64,000 bases of DNA from Streptomyces paludis (GTDB lineage Bacteria; Actinomycetota; Actinomycetes; Streptomycetales; Streptomycetaceae), in NCBI RefSeq assembly GCF_003344965.1, contig NZ_CP031194.1, positions 4,402,001-4,466,000 of the forward strand, given 5' to 3'. Shown piece by piece: positions 38,600 to 47,657 of the stretch; position 1 is the stretch's first letter, and every line of letters begins with the position of its first letter. Under the pieces are notes generated by a model. The model had not been told where the DNA came from. It saw only the letters and a program-made list of their open reading frames with translations, and made no database searches. Both the position numbers and the translations under genes were made by a program.

Positions 38600-40444
38600 A
38601 TGGTGTTCCACAGCGAGTTCCCAAGCGAGTTCCGCAGCGAGTTCAGCAGTGAATTCCACAGCGAGACGGTGTTCCGCAGCGAGTACGCCGATGTGCCCGT
38701 CCTCGACCTCCCCATCCACGAGGCCGTGCTCGGCCGGGCCGCCGCATACGGCGACTCCGTCGCGCTCATCGACGGCACGAACGGTACGACCACCACCTAC
38801 GCCCAGCTCGACACCGCCCACCGCCGGCTCGCCGCCGCCCTCGTTGACGCGGGTGTGCGCAAGGGCGATGTGCTCGCCCTGCACAGCCCCAACTCCGTTG
38901 CGTACCCCATGGTCTTCTACGCGGCGACGCGCGCCGGGGCGGCCGTCACCACCATCCATCCGCTGGTGACGGCGGAGGAACTCGCCGCGCGGTTACGGAA
39001 CTCCGCCGCCCGCTGGATCGTGACGGTCGCGCCGCTGCTCGAAGTGGCGCGCCGCTCTGCGGAGTTGGTCGGCGGGATCGAGGAGATCTTCGTCTGCGAC
39101 CGGGTGACGGGGCACCGGTCGGTGCTGGATCTGGCGCGCGGACCGCTCCGCCGACCGCTTCGCGAGCCGTCGTTGACACCTGACAGCTCCGAGGCCGCCA
39201 CCGCCCCCGACGTTGTCATCAGTCCCGGCGAGGACATCGCCGCCCTCCCTTACTCCGCCGGTACCACCGGCACCCCCAAGGGCGTCATCCTCACCCACCG
39301 TTCGCTCGCCACGAATCTGGCGCAGCTCGCGCCGTTCCTCCCCGTCAGACCCGGCGACCGGGTCCTCGCCGTGCTGCCGTTCTTCCACATCTACGGGCTG
39401 ACCGCGCTGCTGAACGCGCCGCTGCGGCACGGCGCGACCGTGGTCGTGCTGCCGCGCTTCGACCTCGACCAGTTTCTGCGGGCCATCGAGAAGTACCGGG
39501 TCAGCGGCCTGTACGTGGCCCCGTCCATCGTCCTCGCGCTGGCCAGGCACCCGTCCGTCACACAGCACGACCTCTCCTCGGTGGAGTACGTCCTCAGCGC
39601 CGCCGCCCCGCTCGACGCCCGGCTCGCCGCCGCGTGCGCGGCCCGGCTGGGGCTGCCGGCCGTACGGCAGACGTACGGGCTGACGGAGCTGGCGACCGGC
39701 ACGCATGTGGTGCCGCCGTCCGCCGTGGAGCCGCCGCCGGGCACCGTCGGGAAGCTGCTGCCCGGCACCGAGATGCGGATCGTCCCGCTCGCCGGAATGG
39801 GCGAGGGGGACAGGACCGGGGCCGAAGGCGAGATCCTCCTGCGCGGCCCGCAGGTCATGAAGGGCTACCTCGGCGGGCCGGAGGCGACCGCCGCCACCGC
39901 CGCCGTGATCGACAGCGACGGATGGGTGCACACCGGCGACATCGGGCGCGCCGACGAGGACGGCTGGCTCCACGTGGTGGACCGGGTGGCGGAGCTGATC
40001 ACCCACCGGGGCCGCCGGATCGCGCCCGCCGAACTGGAGGCGCTGCTGATCTCGCACGACGCCATCGCGGACGCGGCGGTGATCGGGGTACGGGCCAACG
40101 GGGGCGAGCGCGAGGGAGAGGCGGCCGACGAAGCAGGCGAAGACCAAGGCGAGGTGCCGATGGCGTACATCGTCCGGCAGCCCGGTACGGAGGCGCTGAC
40201 CGGGGAGCAGGTCATGACCTTCGTCGCGGAGCACGTCGCGCCGTACAAGAAGGTGCGCCGGGTCGAGTTCATCGGCTCCGTACCGCGCGCCGCGTCCGGC
40301 AAGATCCTCCGGCGCGAGCTGCGGGACCGCGAGGCGCGCGACCGTGCGCGGGGCGCCCGGACCGGGAGCACCGGCGGCAGCCTGTGGGGGAGCCCGGGCA
40401 ACACCTGGGAGTACGGGCGGGAGATCGGCTGGGAGGCCAGGTAG
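38600..40444 (+). CDS. 4-coumarate:CoA ligase-like acyl-CoA synthetase, TTA-containing
   Basis: A 614-residue ANL-family adenylate-forming enzyme, activating an aryl or fatty acid to its CoA thioester. AMP-binding motifs: YSAGTTGTPKGVILTH, YGLTELATG, GWVHTGDIGRADEDG and the C-terminal catalytic Lys in PRAASGKILRREL. The N-terminus is an expanded repeat of F-x-S-E units (FHSEFPSEFRSEFSSEF) before the usual start VFRSEYADVPVLDLP. Codon 132 is TTA (38993-38995), pointing to bldA dependence. Possible substrates are cinnamates or short to medium fatty acids. No neighbouring pathway gene decides this. Confidence 0.85.
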   Translation: MVFHSEFPSEFRSEFSSEFHSETVFRSEYADVPVLDLPIHEAVLGRAAAYGDSVALIDGTNGTTTTYAQLDTAHRRLAAALVDAGVRKGDVLALHSPNSVAYPMVFYAATRAGAAVTTIHPLVTAEELAARLRNSAARWIVTVAPLLEVARRSAELVGGIEEIFVCDRVTGHRSVLDLARGPLRRPLREPSLTPDSSEAATAPDVVISPGEDIAALPYSAGTTGTPKGVILTHRSLATNLAQLAPFLPVRPGDRVLAVLPFFHIYGLTALLNAPLRHGATVVVLPRFDLDQFLRAIEKYRVSGLYVAPSIVLALARHPSVTQHDLSSVEYVLSAAAPLDARLAAACAARLGLPAVRQTYGLTELATGTHVVPPSAVEPPPGTVGKLLPGTEMRIVPLAGMGEGDRTGAEGEILLRGPQVMKGYLGGPEATAATAAVIDSDGWVHTGDIGRADEDGWLHVVDRVAELITHRGRRIAPAELEALLISHDAIADAAVIGVRANGGEREGEAADEAGEDQGEVPMAYIVRQPGTEALTGEQVMTFVAEHVAPYKKVRRVEFIGSVPRAASGKILRRELRDREARDRARGARTGSTGGSLWGSPGNTWEYGREIGWEAR

Positions 40445-40524
40445 CAGGTAGCGGGTAGCGGTGTGGGGGCGAGGAGGGAACGCGCCCCCTCACCCCCAAC
40501 CCCGAGACCCCGCCCCCGCCCCCG

Positions 40525-41637
40525 CTAGGACGCGATCGCGTCGTACCCCTCGACCTCGCGCGGGTCCCTTGTCCCCGGGCCCACATAGCGCGCCGACGGG
40601 CGTACGAGGCGTCCCGTGCGCTTCTGTTCGAGGATGTGCGCGGACCAGCCCGCCGTACGGGCGCAGGTGAACATGGAGGTGAACATGTGCGCCGGTACCT
40701 CCGCGAAGTCCAGCACGATGGCGGCCCAGAACTCCACGTTCGTGGCCAGGACCCGGTCCGGCCTGCGCGCGTGCAGCTCCTCCAGCGCGGCCTTTTCGAG
40801 CGCCTCCGCGACCTCGAAGCGCGGCGCCGCCAGCTCCCGTGCGGTACGGCGCAGCACCCGCGCCCGGGGGTCCTCGGCGCGGTAGACGCGGTGGCCGAAG
40901 CCCATCAGGCGCTCGCCCTTGTCGAGGGCCTGCCGGACGTACGCCGTCGCGTCGCCGGTGCGCTCGATCTCCTCGATCATGCCGAGGACCCGCGAGGGCG
41001 CGCCGCCGTGCAGCGGTCCTGACATCGCGCCGACCGCGCCCGAGAGGGCGGCGGCGACATCGGCGCCCGTGGAGGCGATGACGCGCGCGGTGAAGGTGGA
41101 GGCGTTCATGCCGTGCTCGGCGGCGGACGTCCAGTACGCGTCCACGGCCTTCACATGGCGCGGGTCCGGCTCGCCGCGCCAGCGGATCATGAAGCGCTCG
41201 ACGACGGACCCCGCCTTGTCGATCTCCCGCTGCGGCACCATCGGCAGCCCCTGCCCACGCGCCGACTGCGCCACGTACGACAGCGCCATCACGGCGGCGC
41301 GCGCCAGGTTGTCGCGGGCGGTGGGCTCGTCGATGTCGAGGAGGGGACGCAGTCCCCATACGGGTGCGAGCATCGCCAGCGCGGACTGCACGTCGACGCG
41401 GATGTCCCCGGAGTGGACGGGGATGGGGAAGGGCTCGGCGGGCGGCAGGCCGGGGGCGAACGCCCCGTCGACCAGGAGCCCCCACACATTGCCGAAGGAC
41501 ACCTGCCCGACCAGGTCCTCGATGTCGACGCCCCGGTAGCGGAGCGCGCCGCCTTCCTTGTCGGGTTCGGCGATCTCGGTCTCGAACGCCACGACCCCTT
41601 CGAGGCCAGGGACGAAGGAGGTGTCGGAGGCGGGCAT
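40525..41637 (-). CDS. Citrate synthase 2 (citrate synthase-like)
   Basis: A 370-residue citrate synthase-family enzyme. Catalytic elements: SGPLHGGAPSRVL (His), MGFGHRVYRAEDPRARVL (His/Arg) and AAIVLDFAEVPAHMFT (Asp). It starts from ATG at 41637 with GAGGAG eight bases upstream, giving the N-terminus MPASDTSFVPGLEGVVAFET. It condenses oxaloacetate and acetyl-CoA (or propionyl-CoA, as a methylcitrate synthase). The family does not separate these with certainty. pdxH is divergent upstream, a conserved Streptomyces neighbourhood. Confidence 0.9.
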   Translation of the reverse strand: MPASDTSFVPGLEGVVAFETEIAEPDKEGGALRYRGVDIEDLVGQVSFGNVWGLLVDGAFAPGLPPAEPFPIPVHSGDIRVDVQSALAMLAPVWGLRPLLDIDEPTARDNLARAAVMALSYVAQSARGQGLPMVPQREIDKAGSVVERFMIRWRGEPDPRHVKAVDAYWTSAAEHGMNASTFTARVIASTGADVAAALSGAVGAMSGPLHGGAPSRVLGMIEEIERTGDATAYVRQALDKGERLMGFGHRVYRAEDPRARVLRRTARELAAPRFEVAEALEKAALEELHARRPDRVLATNVEFWAAIVLDFAEVPAHMFTSMFTCARTAGWSAHILEQKRTGRLVRPSARYVGPGTRDPREVEGYDAIAS

Positions 41638-41903
41638 CGGGCGGCTCCTCGGCATCGGATCAGCGGGCGGGGTCCGGATGTTGGCACGCGGTGACACGTA
41701 CGTACGGAAAGGCGGCACGCGGTGCCGCAAATGACCCCGGCGGGTGGGAACGATAGCCCGTGGTGGGTGGGTGGCGGAAGCGTCACGACAGGGTGAGGAC
41801 CGGGTGATAACCGGCACAGCACCCGATCGCCACGGACCGGTGGCCGGAAGGATTGGCGGCACTCGGTGCGGGGCAAACTCGGCCCTGCGGCAGGATGGCA
41901 CCC

Positions 41904-42659
41904 GTGCCTCACGACACCCCGGGTGATCCCGCTGATAGTCCCGTTCCCCTCGATTCCCGTGTCTCGTCCGTCCCTCCCGGCGCTCCCCATTCAACTGATC
42001 CAGTAACCGATCCGGCTGCCATGCGCGAGCACTACCGCTCCCTCCCGCTGCTGGAGGACGACCTCGCCATCACTCCGATGGACCAGTTCGCCCGCTGGTT
42101 CGAGGACGCCGTGGCCGCCGGACTCCCCGAGCCGAACGCCATGGTCGTCTCGACGGCCGCCCGCGACGGCCGGCCGTCCTCGCGCACGGTGCTGCTGAAG
42201 CGGTTCGACGAGCGCGGCTTCGTCTTCTTCACGAACTACACGTCCCGCAAGGGCCGCGAACTGACCGCCAACCCGCATGTCGCGCTGCTCTTCCCCTGGC
42301 ACCCGCTCGCCCGGCAGATCTCCGTGACGGGCACGGCCGCCAGGGTCGGCCGGGACGAGACGGCCGCGTACTTCCGGACCCGGCCGCACGGCTCCCAGCT
42401 CGGCGCCTGGGCCAGCGACCAGTCCACGGCCGTCGCCTCGCGCGAGGTGCTGCTGCGCCGCTACGAGGAGCTGGCCGCCCGCTACCCGGAGGGCGAGCAG
42501 GTCCCGGTGCCGCCGCACTGGGGCGGCTTCCGGATCACCCCGGACACCGCCGAGTTCTGGCAGGGCCACGAGAACCGACTGCATGACCGGCTCCGGTACG
42601 TACGTGGCGAGGGCCCGCACGGGCGGCCGGGCTGGCGTGTCGAACGGCTCTGCCCGTAG
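41904..42659 (+). CDS. pdxH: Pyridoxamine 5'-phosphate oxidase
   Basis: A 251-residue FMN-dependent oxidase that makes pyridoxal 5'-phosphate from PNP/PMP. Core motifs: [54 protein letters not shown] and the C-terminal [15 protein letters not shown] with GWRVERLCP. The N-terminus is 45-50 residues longer than the E. coli enzyme, which is common in Streptomyces. Start: GTG at 41904 with AGGA upstream. ATG at 41895 is also possible. Confidence 0.95.
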   Translation: MPHDTPGDPADSPVPLDSRVSSVPPGAPHSTDPVTDPAAMREHYRSLPLLEDDLAITPMDQFARWFEDAVAAGLPEPNAMVVSTAARDGRPSSRTVLLKRFDERGFVFFTNYTSRKGRELTANPHVALLFPWHPLARQISVTGTAARVGRDETAAYFRTRPHGSQLGAWASDQSTAVASREVLLRRYEELAARYPEGEQVPVPPHWGGFRITPDTAEFWQGHENRLHDRLRYVRGEGPHGRPGWRVERLCP

Positions 42660-42786
42660 CCCGGCGATCTGGCCGGCGTAGTCCCGCGCGCTGCCAGGAC
42701 CACCGTGATCTGCCCGTAAAACTGCGAGAAATCTGCGGGTCGTAGAAAGCTTCGGAAAGCCGCAGAAAGCCGTAGAAACAGCAGAA

Positions 42787-42847
42787 CCCCGCAGGCTCTG
42801 GTTCCTCCGGAGAGGAGCCGGCCGGACTTACCGGCGAGCCTGCGGGG
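42787..42847. ncRNA. Branched hairpin (three-way junction) in pdxH-PAS gene spacer
   Basis: An exact 12-bp outer stem (CCCCGCAGGCTC at 42787-42798 with GAGCCTGCGGGG at 42836-42847) encloses two smaller hairpins: GGTTCCTC/GAGGAGCC and GCCGG/CCGGC. On the minus strand it follows a 12-codon ORF and could end a transcript from the promoter at 42983-43011. On the plus strand it could terminate pdxH. Between it and pdxH lies a run of near-repeats of GTAGAAAGC/GCAGAAAGC (42741-42787). Confidence 0.55.
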
Positions 42848-42911
42848 CGGTGACTGCTGGGATTTCGGCCTTCGACCCGGCCGAGCACTGCTGGAGTACG
42901 ACGGCGGGCCG

Positions 42912-42950
42912 TTAGCCCGCAGCCACCTCACTGGTCCGGACTGAGTACAT
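42912..42950 (-). CDS. 12-residue peptide ORF with extreme Shine-Dalgarno
   Basis: ATG at 42950 to TAA at 42912 encodes MYSVRTSEVAAG. Six bases upstream is GAAAGGAGGTGATC (42957-42970), complementary over 14 nt to the 3' end of 16S rRNA, far beyond a normal ribosome site. A consensus-like promoter lies just upstream. The downstream RNA forms a branched hairpin. It could be a leader peptide of a small RNA, a regulatory peptide, or a ribosome-binding RNA whose ORF is incidental. No homologue known to me. Confidence 0.45.
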   Translation of the reverse strand: MYSVRTSEVAAG

Positions 42951-42982
42951 CGGTCCGATCACCTCCTTTCGGTGTGCGACAC

Positions 42983-43011
42983 ACGCTAGGCGCGTCTCCG
43001 GAGCGGCTCAA
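42983..43011 (-). promoter_or_regulatory. Vegetative-type promoter reading leftward
   Basis: On the minus strand TTGAGC (43006-43011) and TAGCGT (42983-42988) are separated by exactly 17 bp, matching the principal sigma factor consensus well. Expected transcription start about 42976, giving a 5' leader of about 25 nt before the 12-codon ORF. Confidence 0.5.
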
Positions 43012-43127
43012 GTGAATTATTGAGATTTGTTGAACACCCTGTTTTCGGGGAACCTTGTGTGTGCTGGGTCACGTTCAAGTTGAATGATCGAGCGTGCACA
43101 GTAGGAGTCACGCAGGGGGTGCCAGCC

Positions 43128-44759
43128 ATGAGTGCTTCTCGGAGCGAGACGACCGACGCGCCCGGACCGGGTCCGGAGCCGGACCATGATCCGGACCACG
43201 ACCAGGACCCGGGCCAGGACGGGAGCGGGTCCGATCTGCTCGCCGCCCTGCTCGACGGCATGGACGCGGCCCTCTGCGCCTTCGACGCCGACGGTGTGAT
43301 CACCCACTGGAACCGCGAGGCCGAGCGGATACTCGGCTGGACGGCCGGGGAGGCCGTCGGACGGCACGGCTTCGCCGGCTGGGCCGTGCGCACCGCCGAC
43401 GCGGACGAGGTGCGGGACCGGCTGATGGCCGCGATGGACGCGCCGGGGCGGCAGGTCGACGAGTTCGCGCTGCTGCGCAAGGACGGCGGCCGGGTGCTCA
43501 TCCGGACCCAGTCGACCGGGATGCGCGGCCCGGGCGGCAGACCCGCCGGGGTCTACAGCGCCTTCAGCGAGGTCCACGAACAGATAGACCTGGAGCGCTC
43601 CATCGCGCTGAGCGAAGCGCTGTTCGAGGACGCCGGCTGGGGTGTCGTGCTCGTGGACGTCGATCTGCGGCCGACCGTCGTCAACACCCACGCGGCCCGC
43701 GCGTTCGGTGCCACGGCGAGCGCGGGGAGCGCGGAGGGCGGGCGCGCCGCGCTGCTGGGACGGCCGCTGGCCGAGCTGCTCACGCAGGGCGTCGAGGAGC
43801 TGGAGGCGGCCCTCCACCATGTGCTGTCGGGCGGCGCGCCCAGCGCGCTCGCCGAGCTGTGGGTGACGGTCAGCACCCCGGACGGCGACCGGCGCGCCCG
43901 GCGCTGCTGGCGCTCCGGGTTTCTGCGGCTGGCGTCGCCGCTGGCGGAGGAGCCCGTACCGCTGGGCGTGGGCTGGATGTTCCAGGACATCACCGAGACG
44001 AAGCTCGCCGCGCAGAGCGCCGACCGGCTGCGGTTCCGCGCCAGTCAGCTGCACCGGGCGGGCCGGGCCGCCGCCGAGTGCGAGGACCCGATGGAGGCAG
44101 CGGCGGTCCATCTGGACTTCGCGCTGGCGGGGTTCGCGGACCACGCGCTGGTCGATCTGGTGGCCGGGCAGGACCCGGACGTGCCCGTACGGCTGGTACG
44201 TACGCTGGCGACGCCGCCCGGCGACGCGGCGGGACCGAGCACCCCGGCCGAGGCGGGCGGGATACCGGTGCGGTACGCGCCGACGCATCCGGCGCTCCAG
44301 GCGATGGACCGGGCGGGCTCGGTCCGGGCGACCGCTCCGGCTGTGGCGAGGGCGGCGAAGGGCGCGGCGGGCGCGGCGGGTGTGTCTGACGGGGCGAGCA
44401 AGGGCGGCGGGGCTTACGGACAGCCCGCGCCCGGTAGCGGCTCCGGTAATAGCGGCACCGGCACCGGCTCCGGCTCCGTCCCCGTACCGTCCCCGCAGTG
44501 GGCGAGTGCGCGGCAGTGGCCGCCGGACACCGTGCACGCGCTGTGCACGGTGCTGCGCTGCCGGGGCCGCTCGCTGGGCGTGGTGACCTTCCTCCGGGGC
44601 GCCAGCCGCCCGGCCTTCGAGCGGCCGGACGCGGCGTACGCGGAGGAGGTCACGATGCGGATGGCGGCCTGCCTGGACCTCTCCGCGCTGCTGCCCGGGG
44701 CGGGCGCGGGTCCGGGCACAGGTCCAGGCACGGGTCCAGCCACGACCGGACCGGAGTGA
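43128..44759 (+). CDS. PAS-domain sensory protein
   Basis: A 543-residue cytoplasmic protein. PAS 1 (about residues 35-150: LDGMDAALCAFDADGVITHWNREAERILGW, in part), PAS 2 (about 165-295: GWGVVLVDVDLRPTVVNTHA, ending FQDITETKLAAQ) and a C-terminal GAF-like region split by a Gly/Ser/Thr linker. No kinase, GGDEF or SpoIIE phosphatase domain is present, so it is probably a partner-binding sensor. The N-terminus is Asp/Pro-rich and the C-terminus has a Gly-Pro-Gly-Thr repeat. GTG/ATG choice: ATG at 43128 with GGGGG upstream. Confidence 0.8.
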   Translation: MSASRSETTDAPGPGPEPDHDPDHDQDPGQDGSGSDLLAALLDGMDAALCAFDADGVITHWNREAERILGWTAGEAVGRHGFAGWAVRTADADEVRDRLMAAMDAPGRQVDEFALLRKDGGRVLIRTQSTGMRGPGGRPAGVYSAFSEVHEQIDLERSIALSEALFEDAGWGVVLVDVDLRPTVVNTHAARAFGATASAGSAEGGRAALLGRPLAELLTQGVEELEAALHHVLSGGAPSALAELWVTVSTPDGDRRARRCWRSGFLRLASPLAEEPVPLGVGWMFQDITETKLAAQSADRLRFRASQLHRAGRAAAECEDPMEAAAVHLDFALAGFADHALVDLVAGQDPDVPVRLVRTLATPPGDAAGPSTPAEAGGIPVRYAPTHPALQAMDRAGSVRATAPAVARAAKGAAGAAGVSDGASKGGGAYGQPAPGSGSGNSGTGTGSGSVPVPSPQWASARQWPPDTVHALCTVLRCRGRSLGVVTFLRGASRPAFERPDAAYAEEVTMRMAACLDLSALLPGAGAGPGTGPGTGPATTGPE

Positions 44760-44836
44760 GCCGTACGGCCGACGACCGTACGACCCACTCCGTCCGTTCA
44801 GGAATCCGTCCGTTCAGGAACTCCCGTTGGCCACCG

Positions 44837-46405
44837 TCAACCCCCGTTGCTCTTCTGCCCGTTGCCGACCATCGGCGGGCGCATGGTCACCGGCTCCGTA
44901 CCCCGGTCGTTGTGCCGCAGTGCCCAGTTCTCCAGGGCGACCCGGCACGCGTGGTCGACATGGCGCAGCCCGGAGAGGTCCAGCTCGATCGGCCGGTCCT
45001 TCGGCAGCTCCTCCAGCTGCTCCATCGTCCGGGGCAGCCGCAGGAACGTCGCGTTCCCGGTGATCGTCACCACCATGCGCCCGCCGGTGAGTTCGCGGAC
45101 GTCGACATGGAGGTGGGAGATCTCCCACGCGGTCTTCACGACCGCGAGGAGCAGCCCCAGCACCACGCCCTCGAAGAGGTTGGTGACCAGGATCGCCAGC
45201 GCGGTGACGACCAGGATCACGGCCTCGCCCCGGTGTTCGCGCCACAGCGGCGCCAACTCCCTTACGGGGACGAGCTTGCAGCCCGCGTGGACGAGGATGC
45301 CCGCGAGCGCGGCCAGCGGGATGACCCCGATCGCCGCCGGGAGCAGCGCGGCGAACAGCAGCAGCCACAGGCCGTGCAGGACGCGGGAGAGCGGAGTACG
45401 GGCGCCCGCCCGGACGTTGGCGGAGCTGCGCACGATGACGGCGGTCATCGGCAGCGCGCCGAGCGCCCCGCAGACGGTGTTGCCGACGCCCTGCGCCATC
45501 AGCTCCTTGTTGTAGTCGGTGCGCGGCCCGTCGTGCATCCGGTCGACGGCGGCGGCGCTGAACAGGCTCTCCGCCGAGGCGATGAGGGTGAAGGCGAGCA
45601 CGGTGCCGATTGCGGCGACCGTGCCGAGCCGCCCGAAGTCGTCGAGCCCGGGCGGCCGGACCGACTCCAGCAGCCCCTGGACCTCGACCTTCGCGACGGA
45701 CAGATCCAGCAGGAGGACGACCCCGGTGGCGAGCGCGACCGCCGCCAGCGGCCCCGGCACGACCCGGACGCGGGCCGGGAAGCGGGGCCAGAGGACGAGA
45801 ACGGCGATGGTGCCTGCGCCGATGAGGAACGGGGTCAGCGCCGAGCCGTCCGTGATGACGGCGACGGCGAGTTCGAGCAGCCCGCCGAGCTTGCCGAGCC
45901 CGCCGGACGGCTGCGCGGTGTCGGCCATCGCGTACAACTGCCCGAGGATCAGTACGAGCCCGATGCCGGCCAGCATCCCCTGCACGACGGCGACCGAGAT
46001 GGCCCGGAACCAGCGGCCGAAGCCGAGGGCGCCGAGGGCGAGTTGGAGCAGTCCGGAGACGAGGACGATGGCGCCGAGCGTGCCGAGCCCGAACTCCTTG
46101 ACCGCTTCGTACACGAGGACGGTCAGCCCGGCCGCCGGGCCGCTGACCTGGAGCGAGCTGCCGGGCAGACAGCCGACGAGAAGCCCGCCGACGATACCGG
46201 TGACCAGCCCGAGTTCGGCGGGGACCCCGGAGGCGACGGCGACGCCCACACAGAGGGGGAGGGCGACGAGGAAGACGACGAGGGACGCGAGGATGTCGCG
46301 CCGCAGGACCACGCGGTCCTTCAGTGGAGCGTAGGCGGACATGGAGGATTTGGCGGGCTTGGATGGCTTGGAGGATTCGGATGGCTTGGAGGGCATGGAA
46401 GGCAT
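44837..46405 (-). CDS. SulP-family anion transporter with STAS domain
   Basis: A 522-residue SulP protein. A Ser/Lys/Pro N-terminal repeat (MPSMPSKPSESSKPSKP) is followed by the 10-14 helix transport core (DILASLVVFLVALPLCVGVAVASG, LPGSSLQVSGPAAGLTVLVY) and a C-terminal STAS domain (RPIELDLSGLRHVDHACRVALENW). It lies 90 bp after the beta-carbonic anhydrase gene on the same strand, so bicarbonate uptake is more likely than sulfate. Confidence 0.88.
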   Translation of the reverse strand: MPSMPSKPSESSKPSKPAKSSMSAYAPLKDRVVLRRDILASLVVFLVALPLCVGVAVASGVPAELGLVTGIVGGLLVGCLPGSSLQVSGPAAGLTVLVYEAVKEFGLGTLGAIVLVSGLLQLALGALGFGRWFRAISVAVVQGMLAGIGLVLILGQLYAMADTAQPSGGLGKLGGLLELAVAVITDGSALTPFLIGAGTIAVLVLWPRFPARVRVVPGPLAAVALATGVVLLLDLSVAKVEVQGLLESVRPPGLDDFGRLGTVAAIGTVLAFTLIASAESLFSAAAVDRMHDGPRTDYNKELMAQGVGNTVCGALGALPMTAVIVRSSANVRAGARTPLSRVLHGLWLLLFAALLPAAIGVIPLAALAGILVHAGCKLVPVRELAPLWREHRGEAVILVVTALAILVTNLFEGVVLGLLLAVVKTAWEISHLHVDVRELTGGRMVVTITGNATFLRLPRTMEQLEELPKDRPIELDLSGLRHVDHACRVALENWALRHNDRGTEPVTMRPPMVGNGQKSNGG

Positions 46406-46495
46406 GACGGAGGCCGTCCTAGCTGTGGGGTCCGAGCGCGCGCGGCGCGGCGGACGAGGGTGACGGGGGAGAGAGGGCGAGACCGCGGGACGTGC

Positions 46496-47083
46496 TCACA
46501 GCGGTCTGAACTCCCCGTCCAGCTCGGGACGGTGGGCGCTGACGGCGCCGGTGTCCACTTCGTAGTACCAGGCGTGCAGCGCGAGCCTGCCGTCGGCGAG
46601 CCGCTCCCGTACGGCGGGATAGCCGCGCAGGGTCGTCAGCTGGGCCGCCGCGTGGTGCCGTACGGCCTGGGCGAGATCGCCCGGGGGCAGCGAGGGGACG
46701 CCGAGGCTCAGCCAGCGGCGCACGGCGGGCACCGCCGACAGGTCCTCCCCGCGCACGAGGGCGCCCACGGCGCCGCAGTGCGAATGTCCGCAGACGACCA
46801 GGTCACGGACTTCGAGGACGCGCAGCGCGTACTCGATGGTGGCGGCCTCACCGCTGGGCCGCCGGGCATCGTACGGAGGGACGATGTTGCCCGCCGTCCG
46901 CAGCTCGAACAGCTCGCCGGGGCGGGCGCCGGTGATGAGGGAGGGGATGACGCGGGAGTCCGAGCAGGTGATGAACAGCGCTTCCGGGGTCTGTCCGGCC
47001 GCGAGATCGCGGAACTCCTCGGGGCGCTGCTCCGCCACCTGTATGGAGAACGCGCGGGCGTTGTCGATGAGGGTTGACTTCAT
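46496..47083 (-). CDS. Beta-class carbonic anhydrase
   Basis: A 195-residue zinc enzyme interconverting CO2 and bicarbonate. Zinc ligands are Cys40 (FITCSDSRV), His100 and Cys103 (VVCGHSHCGAV), with the Asp42-Arg44 dyad. The strong GGAGG precedes the ATG. It precedes a SulP transporter gene, forming a bicarbonate supply pair for carboxylation reactions such as acetyl-CoA carboxylase. Confidence 0.95.
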   Translation of the reverse strand: MKSTLIDNARAFSIQVAEQRPEEFRDLAAGQTPEALFITCSDSRVIPSLITGARPGELFELRTAGNIVPPYDARRPSGEAATIEYALRVLEVRDLVVCGHSHCGAVGALVRGEDLSAVPAVRRWLSLGVPSLPPGDLAQAVRHHAAAQLTTLRGYPAVRERLADGRLALHAWYYEVDTGAVSAHRPELDGEFRPL

Positions 47084-47657
47084 GATGGCCTGCCTCCTGC
47101 ACTCCCGGGCTCGCCGGGGCGCGGTGTGGTCGGTCAGTGGGGGGTGGAACGTGGTGCGTCGAGACGCGCCGGGCCACGGAGGGGCGCGGCGAACTGGGGA
47201 GAGCGCGAGGAGACGCGAGAAGGACGTACGTAAGTACGGACCGACCGACGTACGGACCGACCGACCGACGTACGGACGGCCGGACGGGCGCGTGAGGGGC
47301 CATCGCGTCCTGCCGGATCGCGGCAGTTGGGGCGAGGCCCGCGCGCGGTCGCCCGGAATTTCCGGTCAGGCCGCGGTGGTGCCGCGTCTGACGTGGTACG
47401 CGCGGTCCGCTCGGTGTCTCACCGCTGCTCGCCCTTTCCCTTGCGGAGTAGTGCACTTGGCTTGCGGACGGCATTCATAATGCGGCACCGCAGCTTCCAG
47501 TACTTTACTCACACATTACCTTCTGATGAAAGATCAATATTCCGCCACGTAGCTTCGCGGTGACGCAAAGTGTCAGGTCAGAGGCGTGCGCGCGTTCGAG
47601 GATCGCTCTGAGTGGCGATTCTGGTGGTGCGCCCGATGGCCATTCGGGCGGGCGTTC
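47084..47657. other. Intergenic region between carbonic anhydrase and SIS gene
   Basis: 574 bp without a supported gene. 47224-47285 is simple sequence built from GACC, GTACG and GGACCG units. 47465-47560 is unusually AT-rich for this genome (TTCATAATGCGG ... TGATGAAAGATCAATATTCC), probably holding the carbonic anhydrase promoter. Frames here lack ribosome sites and protein-like composition. Confidence 0.6.

Noticed and set aside
42957..42970. Fragment of a 16S rRNA gene
   Set aside because: Only 14 bases match the 3' end. Flanking sequence is unrelated to rRNA.
44498..47077. 859-codon plus frame opposite SulP and carbonic anhydrase
   Set aside because: Asp/Gly/Arg-rich shadow of two genuine minus-strand genes.
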